In this document: positions 50,454 through 58,662 of the stretch, in pieces
Numbering within the stretch: position 1 is the first letter of the stretch
Layout of the letters: each line of letters opens with the position of its first letter
From: Archangium gephyra
GTDB taxonomy: Bacteria > Myxococcota > Myxococcia > Myxococcales > Myxococcaceae
Assembly (NCBI RefSeq): GCF_001027285.1
Contig: NZ_CP011509.1
Location: 2,736,501 to 2,800,500, forward strand
Direction of reading: 5' to 3'
DNA: 64,000 nt
Notes under the pieces: model-generated
Databases searched by the model: none
Told to the model about the DNA's origin: nothing
Seen by the model: the letters and a program-made list of their open reading frames with translations, nothing else
Made by a program: the position numbers and the translations under genes

Positions 50454-51413
50454 TCACGGACGGCGCAGCCGCGAGTTCAGCCAGCCCTGGCCCGGACGCG
50501 CCGAGCCGTCCACCGCGAGCGGAGTGATGGAGATGGCGCCCTGCTCCAGCGCCGTGGTGTCGGCGTCCTTCTGGGGCTCGGGGGCGCACGAGAGGTCGAG
50601 CCCGCAGATGTGCCCCGCGGAGTAGTAGAGGCCGTTCGCGTCGACCCGGTAGTAGCGCGGGCGGACCACCTCGCCGTGCCCCACGGACGTCACGCGCGGA
50701 GGCTGCACGAGCGCCGGATCGAACTTCCCCTCGGCATCGAGCACGACGGGGTAGTTGACGTTGAGGGCCACCCGGTCGGGCAGCAGCGCCTCGCCGGGCC
50801 GGGCCGTGTCTCGCAGTTGTGCGATCAGCTCCCGGACGAAGGCCGCGGCATGGGGCGCCGCCGCGCCGGTCTGCGAGAAGCCCGTGCTCGCGTCCTGCAT
50901 GTGGATGGAGATGCTCACGGCCATGGAGGGCACTCCCTCCTCCGCGGCGGTGACGGCCGCGCCCACCGTGCCCGAGTGGTTCACCGCGCGCCCCACGTTC
51001 TGACCGGAGTTCATGCCCGAGACGACGAGGTCCGGAGGCACGTCTCCCAGTACCGCTGACAGGCCGAAGAGCACGGAGTCGGAAGGCGTGCCCGTGACGG
51101 CCCAGGCCTGGGCCGGCGTGCCGCCGCACGAGAACTCGGAGCGCGTGGCCCGGAGGTACACGTTGAGGCTGAGCGCGCCGCTGCTGCCGCTGCGGTCGGC
51201 CGAGGGCGCCACGACGATCACCTGGTGGCCGGCGGCGCACAGCGTGTCGCGCAGCAGGCGCAGCCCGGACGCGTTGATGCCGTCGTCACTGGTGAGGAGG
51301 ATCCGCAGCGGGCGCTCGGCGGCGGAGGAAGACTCGGGAGAGGCCTGGGCCTGCGTTCCCGCTCCGAGGAACGAGGCCAGGAGGAACAGACCGAGGGGGC
51401 GAGGGGCGCGCAT
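50454..51413 (-). CDS. surE: SurE-family 5'-nucleotidase with signal peptide
   Basis: Encodes 319 residues. SurE phosphatases dephosphorylate nucleoside 5'-monophosphates. The core 'LRILLTSDDGINASGLRLLRDTLCAAGHQVIVVAPSADRSGSSGALSLN' gives the DDG metal site and the S-G-S loop, with 'PPDLVVSGMNSGQNVGRAVNHSGTVGAAVTAAEEGVPSMAVSI' completing the site. Unusually, an N-terminal signal peptide (MRAPRPLGLFLLASFLGAGTQAQA) and extra cysteines (C98, C276 region) suggest a periplasmic or secreted enzyme. It is longer than housekeeping SurE (about 250). Confidence 0.9.
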   Translation of the reverse strand: MRAPRPLGLFLLASFLGAGTQAQASPESSSAAERPLRILLTSDDGINASGLRLLRDTLCAAGHQVIVVAPSADRSGSSGALSLNVYLRATRSEFSCGGTPAQAWAVTGTPSDSVLFGLSAVLGDVPPDLVVSGMNSGQNVGRAVNHSGTVGAAVTAAEEGVPSMAVSISIHMQDASTGFSQTGAAAPHAAAFVRELIAQLRDTARPGEALLPDRVALNVNYPVVLDAEGKFDPALVQPPRVTSVGHGEVVRPRYYRVDANGLYYSAGHICGLDLSCAPEPQKDADTTALEQGAISITPLAVDGSARPGQGWLNSRLRRP

Positions 51414-51621
51414 GGAGGACCTGGGGGTTCGAGTGTGGAGTTCTCGAAAGAGAGAACGGAGACCCTCCGGAAAAGTCGCGAGTGTTCATCCGCGAAAAGT
51501 CCCTGCGTCCCGGGTGGGACAATGGAGGCACCAGCCCTTTTCCAACGCCCCGCCTTCCAGGTATTCAGGGGTTTTCTGCTGTCAGGGCCGGAAACCGGCG
51601 CCATGCGCCGTGGGGGGAAGT

Positions 51622-52614
51622 ATGGCGAATCTGAGAGACCTGCCGCGTCAGGCCTGGGGTGACCTGCAGTCGAGGCTGCGCCACCTGCCGCTGATGGGGA
51701 CGTTGCGCAACATGCTCGTGGAAGCGCCGGAGCTGTCCAGCCCGGCTCCCCGGGACTCGGGGCTGGTGGACGCCGAGCGCGTGGAGGCGTACCAGCGCGC
51801 CATCGAGCGCTACGTGAAGCCGGGCCAGGTGGTGGTGGACGTGGGCACGGGCACCGGACTGAGGGCCCTGCTCGCCTCGCGGCGCGGCCCACGCAAGCTG
51901 TACGCGGTGGATGCCTCGCGCAACCTGGACACGGCACGCTGGGTGGCCCGGCGCAATGGCTTCGCGGACATCGACTTCGTGCGCGCGGACAGCTCACGCT
52001 TCCGGCCTCCGGAGCGGGTGGACGTCCTGCTGCACGAGCAGCTCGGGGACGCGCTCTTCGACGCGGGGCTGATTCCGCGGCTGCTGGGCCTGAGAGACAG
52101 GCTGCTGGTGCACGGCGGCCGCATCCTCCCCAACCGCTTCGAGGTCTTCTTCGAGCCGGTGCAGCTGCGCGAGGAGGCGCGCCTGCCCTTCATCTGGAAC
52201 CAGCGCCTGCCGGACGTGGACTTCAGCTGCCTGCAGGTGCTGCGGGACACGCTGAGCCCCGCGTACTTCACCCGCTTCGTCCGGCCCCAGGACGTGGAGC
52301 GGCTGCTGTGCCACCCGGAGCCGGCCTTCGCGCTGGACCTGGAGACGCTGCGGGCGGGCGCGCTGCCCCAGCGCTTGCGCCTGGAGCGGCCGGTGGTGCA
52401 CGAGGGCCGCGTGGACGGCCTGTGCCTCTTCTACCGGGCCCGCTTCGACTCCGAGCTGTCCTTCGACACCTTCCCCGAGCGCCGGCAGGCGTGTACTCCG
52501 GTGCTACTGCTGCGGACGGACCCCCGGGACTTTGCCCGTTACGAGACGATCCACCTGGAGCTGTCATTGCCGGAGCTGTCGGACGTCACCACATGGCGGT
52601 GGAGCTTCCTGTGA
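51622..52614 (+). CDS. PRMT-like class I methyltransferase
   Basis: Encodes 330 residues. The SAM-binding motif VVDVGTGTGLRALLA (about 70-84) and 'LYAVDASRNLDTARWVARRNGFADIDFVRADSSRFRPPERVDVLLHEQLGDALFD' resemble protein arginine methyltransferases; the LHEQ segment replaces the double-E loop (SExMG) and only partly matches it. A beta-barrel-like C-terminal half ('RILPNRFEVFFEPVQL...') fits PRMT architecture. Bacterial relatives exist but their substrates are mostly unknown. ATG has GGGGGGAAGT upstream. Closely followed by the cysteine-rich secreted gene and the WS/DGAT gene on the same strand. Confidence 0.83.
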   Translation: MANLRDLPRQAWGDLQSRLRHLPLMGTLRNMLVEAPELSSPAPRDSGLVDAERVEAYQRAIERYVKPGQVVVDVGTGTGLRALLASRRGPRKLYAVDASRNLDTARWVARRNGFADIDFVRADSSRFRPPERVDVLLHEQLGDALFDAGLIPRLLGLRDRLLVHGGRILPNRFEVFFEPVQLREEARLPFIWNQRLPDVDFSCLQVLRDTLSPAYFTRFVRPQDVERLLCHPEPAFALDLETLRAGALPQRLRLERPVVHEGRVDGLCLFYRARFDSELSFDTFPERRQACTPVLLLRTDPRDFARYETIHLELSLPELSDVTTWRWSFL

Positions 52615-52624
52615 GGGTACCCGC

Positions 52625-53440
52625 CTGCGTGTCTCCGGTTCCGTCGTCCTCGCCCTGCTGTTGACCTCGTCCGCTGGTGCACAGGCCCCTGGAGGCGCGA
52701 AGGCCGGGGGCGGGGCGCGCACCCTGGCCGGCCGGTGTGGCTCGGCCAACTGGGTATGTGTGGCGCAGTGCATCGACGTGTCGTGTGTGGACCGGTGCCT
52801 GGCCGAGGGCTGTGAGAAGGCGCTGGGGGCGCTCGCGCAGTGCGCCGCGAAGTCGGGCTGCGGCCCGGACGACTCGGACTGCGTGGCGCGCGTGTGTGGC
52901 AAGCAGTGCGGGCGCACCTTCGAGCCCGCGCCGCCCAGCCCCGAGAAGGAGACGCCGGACCCGTGCGCGGATGCCTCGCTCGGCGCGGGGGCGGTGCCCA
53001 AGGAGGTGGTGGGCCGCTGGTCGCTGGAGGCGGCGAGCATCCGCCCCGAGGAGAAGGAGCGCATCGTCGGCCAGGAGAACACGGACGCGAAGCCGCGCCC
53101 GGACTACGCGCGCTCGCTGGTGGTGACGCCGGGCGGGTGCTTCCTGCTGCGGACGAAGCTGGAGGACGCCACGCTGGGCCGGGGCAACGCGCTGGAGGTC
53201 CGCTCCTGGGGCGCCTTCCAGGTGAACGACAAGGACGACACCGTGGAGCTGCGGACGAAGTCCGGGCAGGCGGTGGGGCCGGTGTGTGGCAAGCCGCGCG
53301 TCATCGGCCTGTCCAAGGGAAAGTTCCAGCCGACCACCTTCACGTACGACGTGGAGGGGGACACGCTCACCCTCACGGCGAAGACGCCCTCGCTGCAGAC
53401 GTTCCAGTTCCGGCGGCAGACGGAGAATCAGGCAGAGTAA
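52625..53440 (+). CDS. Secreted cysteine-rich hypothetical protein
   Basis: Encodes about 271 residues. No ATG or GTG is available in frame where needed; a CTG at 52625, six bases after GAGGGT, would give the signal peptide RVSGSVVLALLLTSSAGAQA and is the best-placed start, while a TTG at 52532 would overlap the methyltransferase by 83 bases. The N-terminal region has eleven or so cysteines in 'CGSANWVCVAQCIDVSCVDRCLAEGCEKALGALAQCAAKSGCGPDDSDCVARVCGKQCG', a helical disulfide-rich module seen in myxobacterial secreted proteins. The C-terminal half is a beta-rich lipocalin-like domain ('VVGRWSLEAASIRPEEKERI...TLTAKTPSLQTFQFRR'). No known function. Confidence 0.65.
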   Translation: MRVSGSVVLALLLTSSAGAQAPGGAKAGGGARTLAGRCGSANWVCVAQCIDVSCVDRCLAEGCEKALGALAQCAAKSGCGPDDSDCVARVCGKQCGRTFEPAPPSPEKETPDPCADASLGAGAVPKEVVGRWSLEAASIRPEEKERIVGQENTDAKPRPDYARSLVVTPGGCFLLRTKLEDATLGRGNALEVRSWGAFQVNDKDDTVELRTKSGQAVGPVCGKPRVIGLSKGKFQPTTFTYDVEGDTLTLTAKTPSLQTFQFRRQTENQAE

Positions 53441-53447
53441 GGCGTCT

Positions 53448-54848
53448 ATGTCCGAGCGGATGCACCCTTCCGACGCGTCGTGGCTCCAGATGGAGGAGCC
53501 CACCAGCCTCATGGTCATCACGGCGGTGCTCTGGTTCGACGAGCCCCTGGACTGGGAGCGGCTGAAGGAGGTGGTGCGGGAGCGGCTGGTGGAGCGCTAC
53601 CCGCGTTTCCGGCAGCGGGTGGTGACGGGTGGGCTGCTGGGGACGGCGCGCTGGGAGGAGGAGCCGGGCTTCCGCCTGGAGGCGCACCTGCGGCGCACGA
53701 AGCTGCGGCCTCCCGGGGACCGGGCCGAGCTGGAGCGGATGGTGGGCGAGTCCATGAGCACGCCGCTGGACTTCTCCCGCCCGCTCTGGGAGCTGCACGT
53801 CATCCAGGGGTACGAGGAGGGGTGCGCGCTGCTGATGCGGGTGCACCACTGCATCGCGGATGGCATCTCGCTGGCGCGGGTGCTGCTGTCGCTGACGGAC
53901 GAGCGCGCGGACGGTGGCGGCGGGAGGGCCGGCTACTTCGAGGAGGCGGAGGACACCTCGGGGAAGCTGGGCCGGCTGCTGCGGGGCGCGCGGACGGTGG
54001 TGGACTCGACCCGGGCGGCGTGGAAGCGGGGCGCGGAGTTGCTGGCCGAGCCCATCCAGCTCATGGACCTGGCGGTGGAGGGCGCGCGGGGCGCCTCGGC
54101 GCTGAGCCGGGTGCTGACGCTGATGAACGATCCGCCCTCGCCCTTCACGGGGGAGCTGGGGCGGGTGAAGCAGGTGGCCTGGTCGCGGCCGGTGCCGGTG
54201 GGGAAGGTGAGGGAGATCGGCCACGGCACGGGCAGCACGGTGAACGACGTGGTGATGGCGGTGGTGGCGGGGATGCTGCGCCGCTACATGGACGCGCGGG
54301 GACAGCCGCCCGAGGACGTGCGGGCGGTGGTGCCGGTGAACCTGCGCTCGCCGAGGGAGCCCATTCCGCGAGAGCTGGGCAACCGCTTCGGGGTGGTGTT
54401 CCTGCCGCTGCCGCTGGGGCTGGCGGACCCGGTGGACCGGCTGTGGGAGCTGAAGCGGCGGATGGACAAGCTGAAGCGCTCGCCGGAGGCGGCGGTGGTG
54501 TTCGGCATGCTGTCCGCGGCGGGGCTGGCACCGGCGCCGGTGGAGCGGATGGCGGTGGACGTGATGAGGAAGAAGGCCTCGGTGGTGCTGACGAACGTGC
54601 CGGGGCCGAAGCGGCCGGTGTACCTGGCGGGGGCGAGGCTCGCGGGGGTGATGTTCTGGGTGCCGATGGCGGCGCGGCTGGGCGTGGGCCTGAGCATCTT
54701 CAGCTACGCGGGCCACGTGACGCTGGGCGTGGCGGCGGATGAGAGCCTGGTGCCGGAGCCGCGCGAGCTCATCGAGGACTTCGAGGCGGAGCTCGAGTCC
54801 CTGGCCGAGGCGGTGAGGGACTCCGGCCACTCCCGTCCGTTGCACTGA
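53448..54848 (+). CDS. Wax ester synthase / diacylglycerol acyltransferase (WS/DGAT)
   Basis: Encodes 466 residues. The catalytic motif HHCIADG (H133, H134, D138, G139) is the HHxxxDG of bifunctional WS/DGAT enzymes, which esterify fatty alcohols or diacylglycerol with acyl-CoA to form storage lipids. Other blocks: 'PLDFSRPLWELHVIQGYEEG', 'GSTVNDVVMAVVAGMLRRYM', 'VPVNLRSP' and 'NVPGPKRPVYLAGARLAGVMFWVPM'. Length is standard. It starts seven bases after the preceding gene. Myxobacteria form lipid bodies during development, so a role there is plausible but not shown by the sequence. Confidence 0.93.
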   Translation: MSERMHPSDASWLQMEEPTSLMVITAVLWFDEPLDWERLKEVVRERLVERYPRFRQRVVTGGLLGTARWEEEPGFRLEAHLRRTKLRPPGDRAELERMVGESMSTPLDFSRPLWELHVIQGYEEGCALLMRVHHCIADGISLARVLLSLTDERADGGGGRAGYFEEAEDTSGKLGRLLRGARTVVDSTRAAWKRGAELLAEPIQLMDLAVEGARGASALSRVLTLMNDPPSPFTGELGRVKQVAWSRPVPVGKVREIGHGTGSTVNDVVMAVVAGMLRRYMDARGQPPEDVRAVVPVNLRSPREPIPRELGNRFGVVFLPLPLGLADPVDRLWELKRRMDKLKRSPEAAVVFGMLSAAGLAPAPVERMAVDVMRKKASVVLTNVPGPKRPVYLAGARLAGVMFWVPMAARLGVGLSIFSYAGHVTLGVAADESLVPEPRELIEDFEAELESLAEAVRDSGHSRPLH

Positions 54849-55285
54849 GCCCGGGCGGGTCCGCCCCCGGGAGAGCGGGCAGGGGCCCGCCGGGTTCACA
54901 ACCGCCGGCTCCTGTGTCTGTCCTCTCGGATGACTCCACTTCCAGAGGGTGGCCCCAAGCCATGTATCCCGAGCAGCGTGAGGAGACCGCGAGACCTGTC
55001 CACGCGTGGATGTGCGCGTGGCTTGTCCGGTACCGTCTGCTCCATGGCGGCGGGGTGGTGATTCCTCGAATGCCCGGGGCTGGCCTGGCCACTCCGCCGC
55101 GCCGCCGCTGAGTCCTCGGCGGAGTGGCCGCCAGCTCTCTCACCCCATCGTCCCATCAGGCCGTGCCCGTCGGGCTCCCGCCCGAGGCGCCACCTCTGCC
55201 GCTTCGCTCTCCCCATGAGCTGGAGCCGGGGCAGGGGTGCGCGCGGACACGTCCCGGTTTCCTCGCCGACGCAAAGGAGAGCGCC
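54849..55285. other. 437-base gap after WS/DGAT
   Basis: No supported gene. The first part holds an imperfect hairpin (54851-54872) and a 6-bp stem with arms GCGGGC and GCCCGC (54876-54891), which together may end the WS/DGAT transcript but have no T-tract. The rest is of ordinary composition; possible short frames have no ribosome site or recognisable product. The promoter of the next gene is presumably near its right end. Confidence 0.4.
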
Positions 55286-55645
55286 ATGTCCGCCCATTCC
55301 TATACGCAGCTCGTGAAGATTCTCGCGTCCCAGAAGACGAAGACCAGCGCGGTCGCGCTCATCGTCGCTGGAGCGCTCGCCATCCACGCCGCACCGCCCG
55401 AGCGCTTCCTCACGGCGCTCGCGGGAGGTTCACTCGGCTTTTCGCTCCTGTTCGCCTGGCTGTTCTTCCACAGTGGTCTTCATCAACTCCCCGAGAGACA
55501 GCGAGGAGCCTTCCTCCTCGTGGTGCTCGTGGTGCTGGCCGCGCTGCTGGTGGTGCAGGCCCGGGCCGCCCTGAGCCTGGCCACCGAGGTGCTCCACCTC
55601 CAGGAGTCGCATGCCCATCGCCCTCGAGGACCGGGCGATGGATGA
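55286..55645 (+). CDS. Small membrane protein
   Basis: Encodes 119 residues, with AAGGAGA five bases before the ATG. Three hydrophobic segments are visible: 'TSAVALIVAGALAIHAA', 'FLTALAGGSLGFSLLFAWLFFHSGL' and 'GAFLLVVLVVLAALLVVQARAAL'. The C-terminus is short and histidine/arginine containing. No family recognised. It is followed by the palindrome region and the Ser/Thr kinase gene. Confidence 0.65.
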   Translation: MSAHSYTQLVKILASQKTKTSAVALIVAGALAIHAAPPERFLTALAGGSLGFSLLFAWLFFHSGLHQLPERQRGAFLLVVLVVLAALLVVQARAALSLATEVLHLQESHAHRPRGPGDG

Positions 55646-55701
55646 GTGACACCACGGGAGTGGTGACACTCCTTGGATGAAGCGTGAGCCCGTCAAAATG
55701 C

Positions 55702-55731
55702 ACACCACTCGTTGACGTCAACGAGTGGTGT
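55702..55731. promoter_or_regulatory. Perfect 30-bp palindrome
   Basis: The left arm ACACCACTCGTTGAC is followed at once by its exact reverse complement, with no spacer. A second copy of the core lies 40 bases further on. The position, 83 bases before the kinase start, suggests a strong operator for a dimeric regulator, though a recombination or extrusion site is possible. Confidence 0.6.
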
Positions 55732-55748
55732 AGGTGGATGTGTGGTGT

Positions 55749-55764
55749 TCGTTGACGTCAACGA
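55749..55764. promoter_or_regulatory. Second copy of the palindrome core
   Basis: TCGTTGACGTCAACGA repeats the inner 16 bases of the 30-bp palindrome at 55702-55731; with 40 bases between centres the two sites lie close to the same face of the helix. It ends 50 bases before the kinase start codon. Confidence 0.6.
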
Positions 55765-55813
55765 GTGAAGCGAGGCGACCTGCTACGTTGAGGTCCTACG
55801 AGGTAGGCCCCGC

Positions 55814-57595
55814 GTGTCCACACATCCGCCATTTCCCAGCCCCGAGCACCCCATTCTCCGCGGCGCAGTGGCCGCCCTGAATCCACCCGGCACCTCCCCG
55901 CTGCCGGTGGGCACCCGGATTGGTGGAGACGTGGTGGAGGGAGTCCTGGGCAGTGGAGGCTTCGCCACGGTGTACCGAGTGCGCAGCCCCAGCGGCTACG
56001 TGTCCGCCCTCAAGCTGCTGCCGCTGGACGAGGGCCCCGAGCGGGCCGAGCGCGCCTGGCGCGAGATGTCGCTGGGCACACGCCTGAGCCACCTCAACCT
56101 CGTGCGCCAGTTGGGGGCGGGACAGTGGCCCCTGGAGAATCCGCGCTACCTGTGGGTGAAGCTGGAGCTGGTGGAGGGCCCCACCCTGGACGAGTGGGGC
56201 CTGGCGTCCGGGCGCACCCTGGGCGATGTGGTGGACCGGGCGCTGGAGGTGGCGCGCGCGCTGGCGGTGTCGCACGAGGCGGGCGTGCTCCACCGGGACG
56301 TGAAGGAAGCCAACATCCTGGTGCGCCAGAAGACGGGCGAGGCGGTGCTGGTGGACTTCGGGGTGGCCTGGCACCCGGCGTACCCCACGTTGACGAAGGG
56401 GATGTTTCCCCCGGGCACGCCGGCCTACCGCGCCCCCGAGGCGTGGGCCTATGGCCGTGCGCACGCGGGCGAGCCGGGCGCGCATTACCGGGCTGGCGTG
56501 GGGGATGACCTGTACGCGCTGGGCGTGGTGCTCTACCGGTTGCTGACGGGCCGCTTCCCCTTCCGGCCCGCCGAGCACGGGGGCGAGGACGTGGAGGCGG
56601 TGCTTCACCGGACGCCCTTGCCGCCGCACCTCGTCAACTCGCGGGTGCCCCTGGAGGTGGAGGTGGTGTGCCTGCGTCTGCTGGCCAAGAGGCCCGAGGC
56701 GCGCTACCCGGACGCCGTGACGTTGTGCCAGGTGCTGGAGGAGTTGAGGGCCCGGACGGACGTGGACTGGACGGGAGTGCTGCACCCGGAGCGACGGCGC
56801 CCGGTGAAGCCCTGGGCGCGCTGGGGCCGGGTGCTGACGGTGGTGGGCGTGGGGTTGGCCGCGGCGCTGGGGGCCTGGTGGCTCGGCTCCAGCCAGGAAG
56901 TGGCGCCGGGAAGGCCAGAGCCGGAACCTGTACGGGCCGTGGCCGCGCCTCTCCCCGAGGCGCCACCTCCCCCGGCCGCCGCCCCGCCGTTGGCGCCCCG
57001 AAAGGACAGTGCTCCCGTGAAGCAGCCGCCGCAGACAACCTCCGGCCCCCAGCTCGAAGCCGCCCCGAAGCGCCGGAGCGCCGCCGTACGCAACGCGTGT
57101 CTCGGCCTCACCGGCGCCGCCTTGCAGGCCTGCATGGGCGCCCCGCAGCAGGTGCCTCCCGAGCGCCCCGCTCCGCCTCCCCAGGCGTGCCCCGCCGGGG
57201 CCGTGGAGACCATGACGGGCACGCTCGGCCTGCGCATCGGGGAACGCAGGAGCATGGACTGGAACGATGTGCGGGGCAGGGGCGTGCAGGTACACGAGGA
57301 CACGCCGCTCCGCGTGGCGGGCAATTGGGAGGCGGGAGCGAACCGCTGGGGCAAGGGCTACAAGATCGCGCTGCCGAACAACACCTGGCTCTTCGGGAGG
57401 CTCTACGTCAAGGAGGGCCGGGTATACGGCCGCTTCACCGAGGCGCGCACGCCCCTCGGGGTGGTGTACCCGGTGTGCCTGGAGTTGCTGGACACGGATG
57501 GCCACGTCGGCCTGGAGCTATGGCCCGGCAGCGGGCCGGGGAAGATGCTGGTGGACCCCGTCGTGGAGGTGCGGGTAGTGGACCGATTCAAATAG
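55814..57595 (+). CDS. Membrane-anchored Ser/Thr protein kinase
   Basis: Encodes 593 residues from GTG, with GAGGTAGG upstream. The Hanks-type kinase domain spans about 35-325: P-loop GSGGFATVY (46-54), ATP-binding K67, HRDVKEAN with catalytic D162, DFG at 181-183, and 'GTPAYRAPEAWAYG'. A transmembrane helix follows ('VLTVVGVGLAAALGAWWLG', about 337-356), then a Pro/Ala linker and an extracytoplasmic C-terminal domain ('TGTLGLRIGERRSMDWNDVRGRGVQVHEDTPLRVAG...GLELWPG'), which probably senses a ligand. Such kinases next to a DUF2381 gene, as here, recur in Cystobacterineae. Two palindromic sites precede it. Confidence 0.93.
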   Translation: MSTHPPFPSPEHPILRGAVAALNPPGTSPLPVGTRIGGDVVEGVLGSGGFATVYRVRSPSGYVSALKLLPLDEGPERAERAWREMSLGTRLSHLNLVRQLGAGQWPLENPRYLWVKLELVEGPTLDEWGLASGRTLGDVVDRALEVARALAVSHEAGVLHRDVKEANILVRQKTGEAVLVDFGVAWHPAYPTLTKGMFPPGTPAYRAPEAWAYGRAHAGEPGAHYRAGVGDDLYALGVVLYRLLTGRFPFRPAEHGGEDVEAVLHRTPLPPHLVNSRVPLEVEVVCLRLLAKRPEARYPDAVTLCQVLEELRARTDVDWTGVLHPERRRPVKPWARWGRVLTVVGVGLAAALGAWWLGSSQEVAPGRPEPEPVRAVAAPLPEAPPPPAAAPPLAPRKDSAPVKQPPQTTSGPQLEAAPKRRSAAVRNACLGLTGAALQACMGAPQQVPPERPAPPPQACPAGAVETMTGTLGLRIGERRSMDWNDVRGRGVQVHEDTPLRVAGNWEAGANRWGKGYKIALPNNTWLFGRLYVKEGRVYGRFTEARTPLGVVYPVCLELLDTDGHVGLELWPGSGPGKMLVDPVVEVRVVDRFK

Positions 57596-57685
57596 GGGCG
57601 TCTCGAAGGCGGGACGGACACGACCGGGTAGGAGGTGTGGTAGAGCCCCACTCCTCCGGTCCTGTCTACGTGAGGTGCCTTCCTC

Positions 57686-58617
57686 ATGCCCGTGCTCTGC
57701 GCTGCTGCCCTGTTGCGACTCGTGTTGCTCGCCGCTCCTGTGGACGCCGCCGCGCCGCCTGCCTGTGAATCGGGCACGCGCCACTTGGAGCTCACGGCGG
57801 ATACACCCGGCGAGGCGCTCGCGGTGTGCATTCACCCGGGGCTGCCCACCAGCTTTCTCTTCGACGCGAAGCTGGGGCGCGTGGAACTGCCCGGACGGGA
57901 GCGGTTCCAGGTGATAGCGGACGAGACTGGCCTGACCCTGGTGCCCACGGGAGTCTTCACGCAGGGCGAGCGCGTGCCAGTGAGGGTCATCTTCCAGAAT
58001 GGCACGGACCCGGTAGGCGTGCGTTTCCTCCTGGTGGTGCACCCGTCGGACGCCGCACGGCTGGTGAAGGTGACTCGCCAGCCACGCTCGCTAGCCTCCT
58101 ACCGTGATGGCGAGCAGCAGGCGCGGGCGGAAGCAAAACAGTGCCGGGAGGACAAGGCGCGTCTGGAGGCGGAGTGCAGTGGCCGGCGGGGGCTGTTGGG
58201 CCTGCTCGCCCAGGAATTGCTGGGGGAGGGGGGCATCGCCGATAAGAACATCACCAAGAGCGCCACCTCGCGCTTGGGCAACACGCTCCACTCCATAAAG
58301 GCGCGCAGCTACCGCTCGGACACCACGCGCTTGGAGGACGGGCGCAAGGTGGTGCGGCTGGCCGTGGAGCAGCAGTTACTAAACAACGGGAGCACCCCCT
58401 GGACGCCCGGGGGGCGGTGCTGGTGGGGCCGAATGGAGAGGAGTGGAAGGTGATGGGCGTGTGGCCGTTGGAACCGATTGCTCCGGGCGACCAGCGCAGC
58501 GTCGGGGTGGAGGTGGAAATGACGGAGGAGGCGGCGCGCGGCTCCTTCACCCTGAAGTTGTGGGGCCAGGAGGCAGGCAGCGGGAGCGAGCATTTCGACG
58601 GCGTGACCTTCCCGTAA
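57686..58617 (+). pseudogene. DUF2381 family protein, frameshifted at a G6 run
   Basis: The first frame (57686-58453) starts with a signal peptide (MPVLCAAALLRLVLLAAPVDAAA) and runs as a DUF2381 (TIGR02268-type) protein up to 'VEQQLLNNGSTPWTPGG'. It then leaves the family sequence, while a second frame from 58417 continues exactly where it should with 'VLVGPNGEEWKVMGVWPLEPIAPGDQRSVGVEVEMTEEA' to the stop at 58617. Adding one G to the run of six at 58409-58414 restores one continuous protein of about 310 residues. The gene is therefore a single-base frameshift: a real mutation, phase variation, or a homopolymer sequencing error. DUF2381 proteins are secreted proteins of unknown function. Confidence 0.85.
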
Positions 58618-58662
58618 TTCGACCAGGAGACCGCTTCAGCTCAACACCCTCTAAACCGATGC

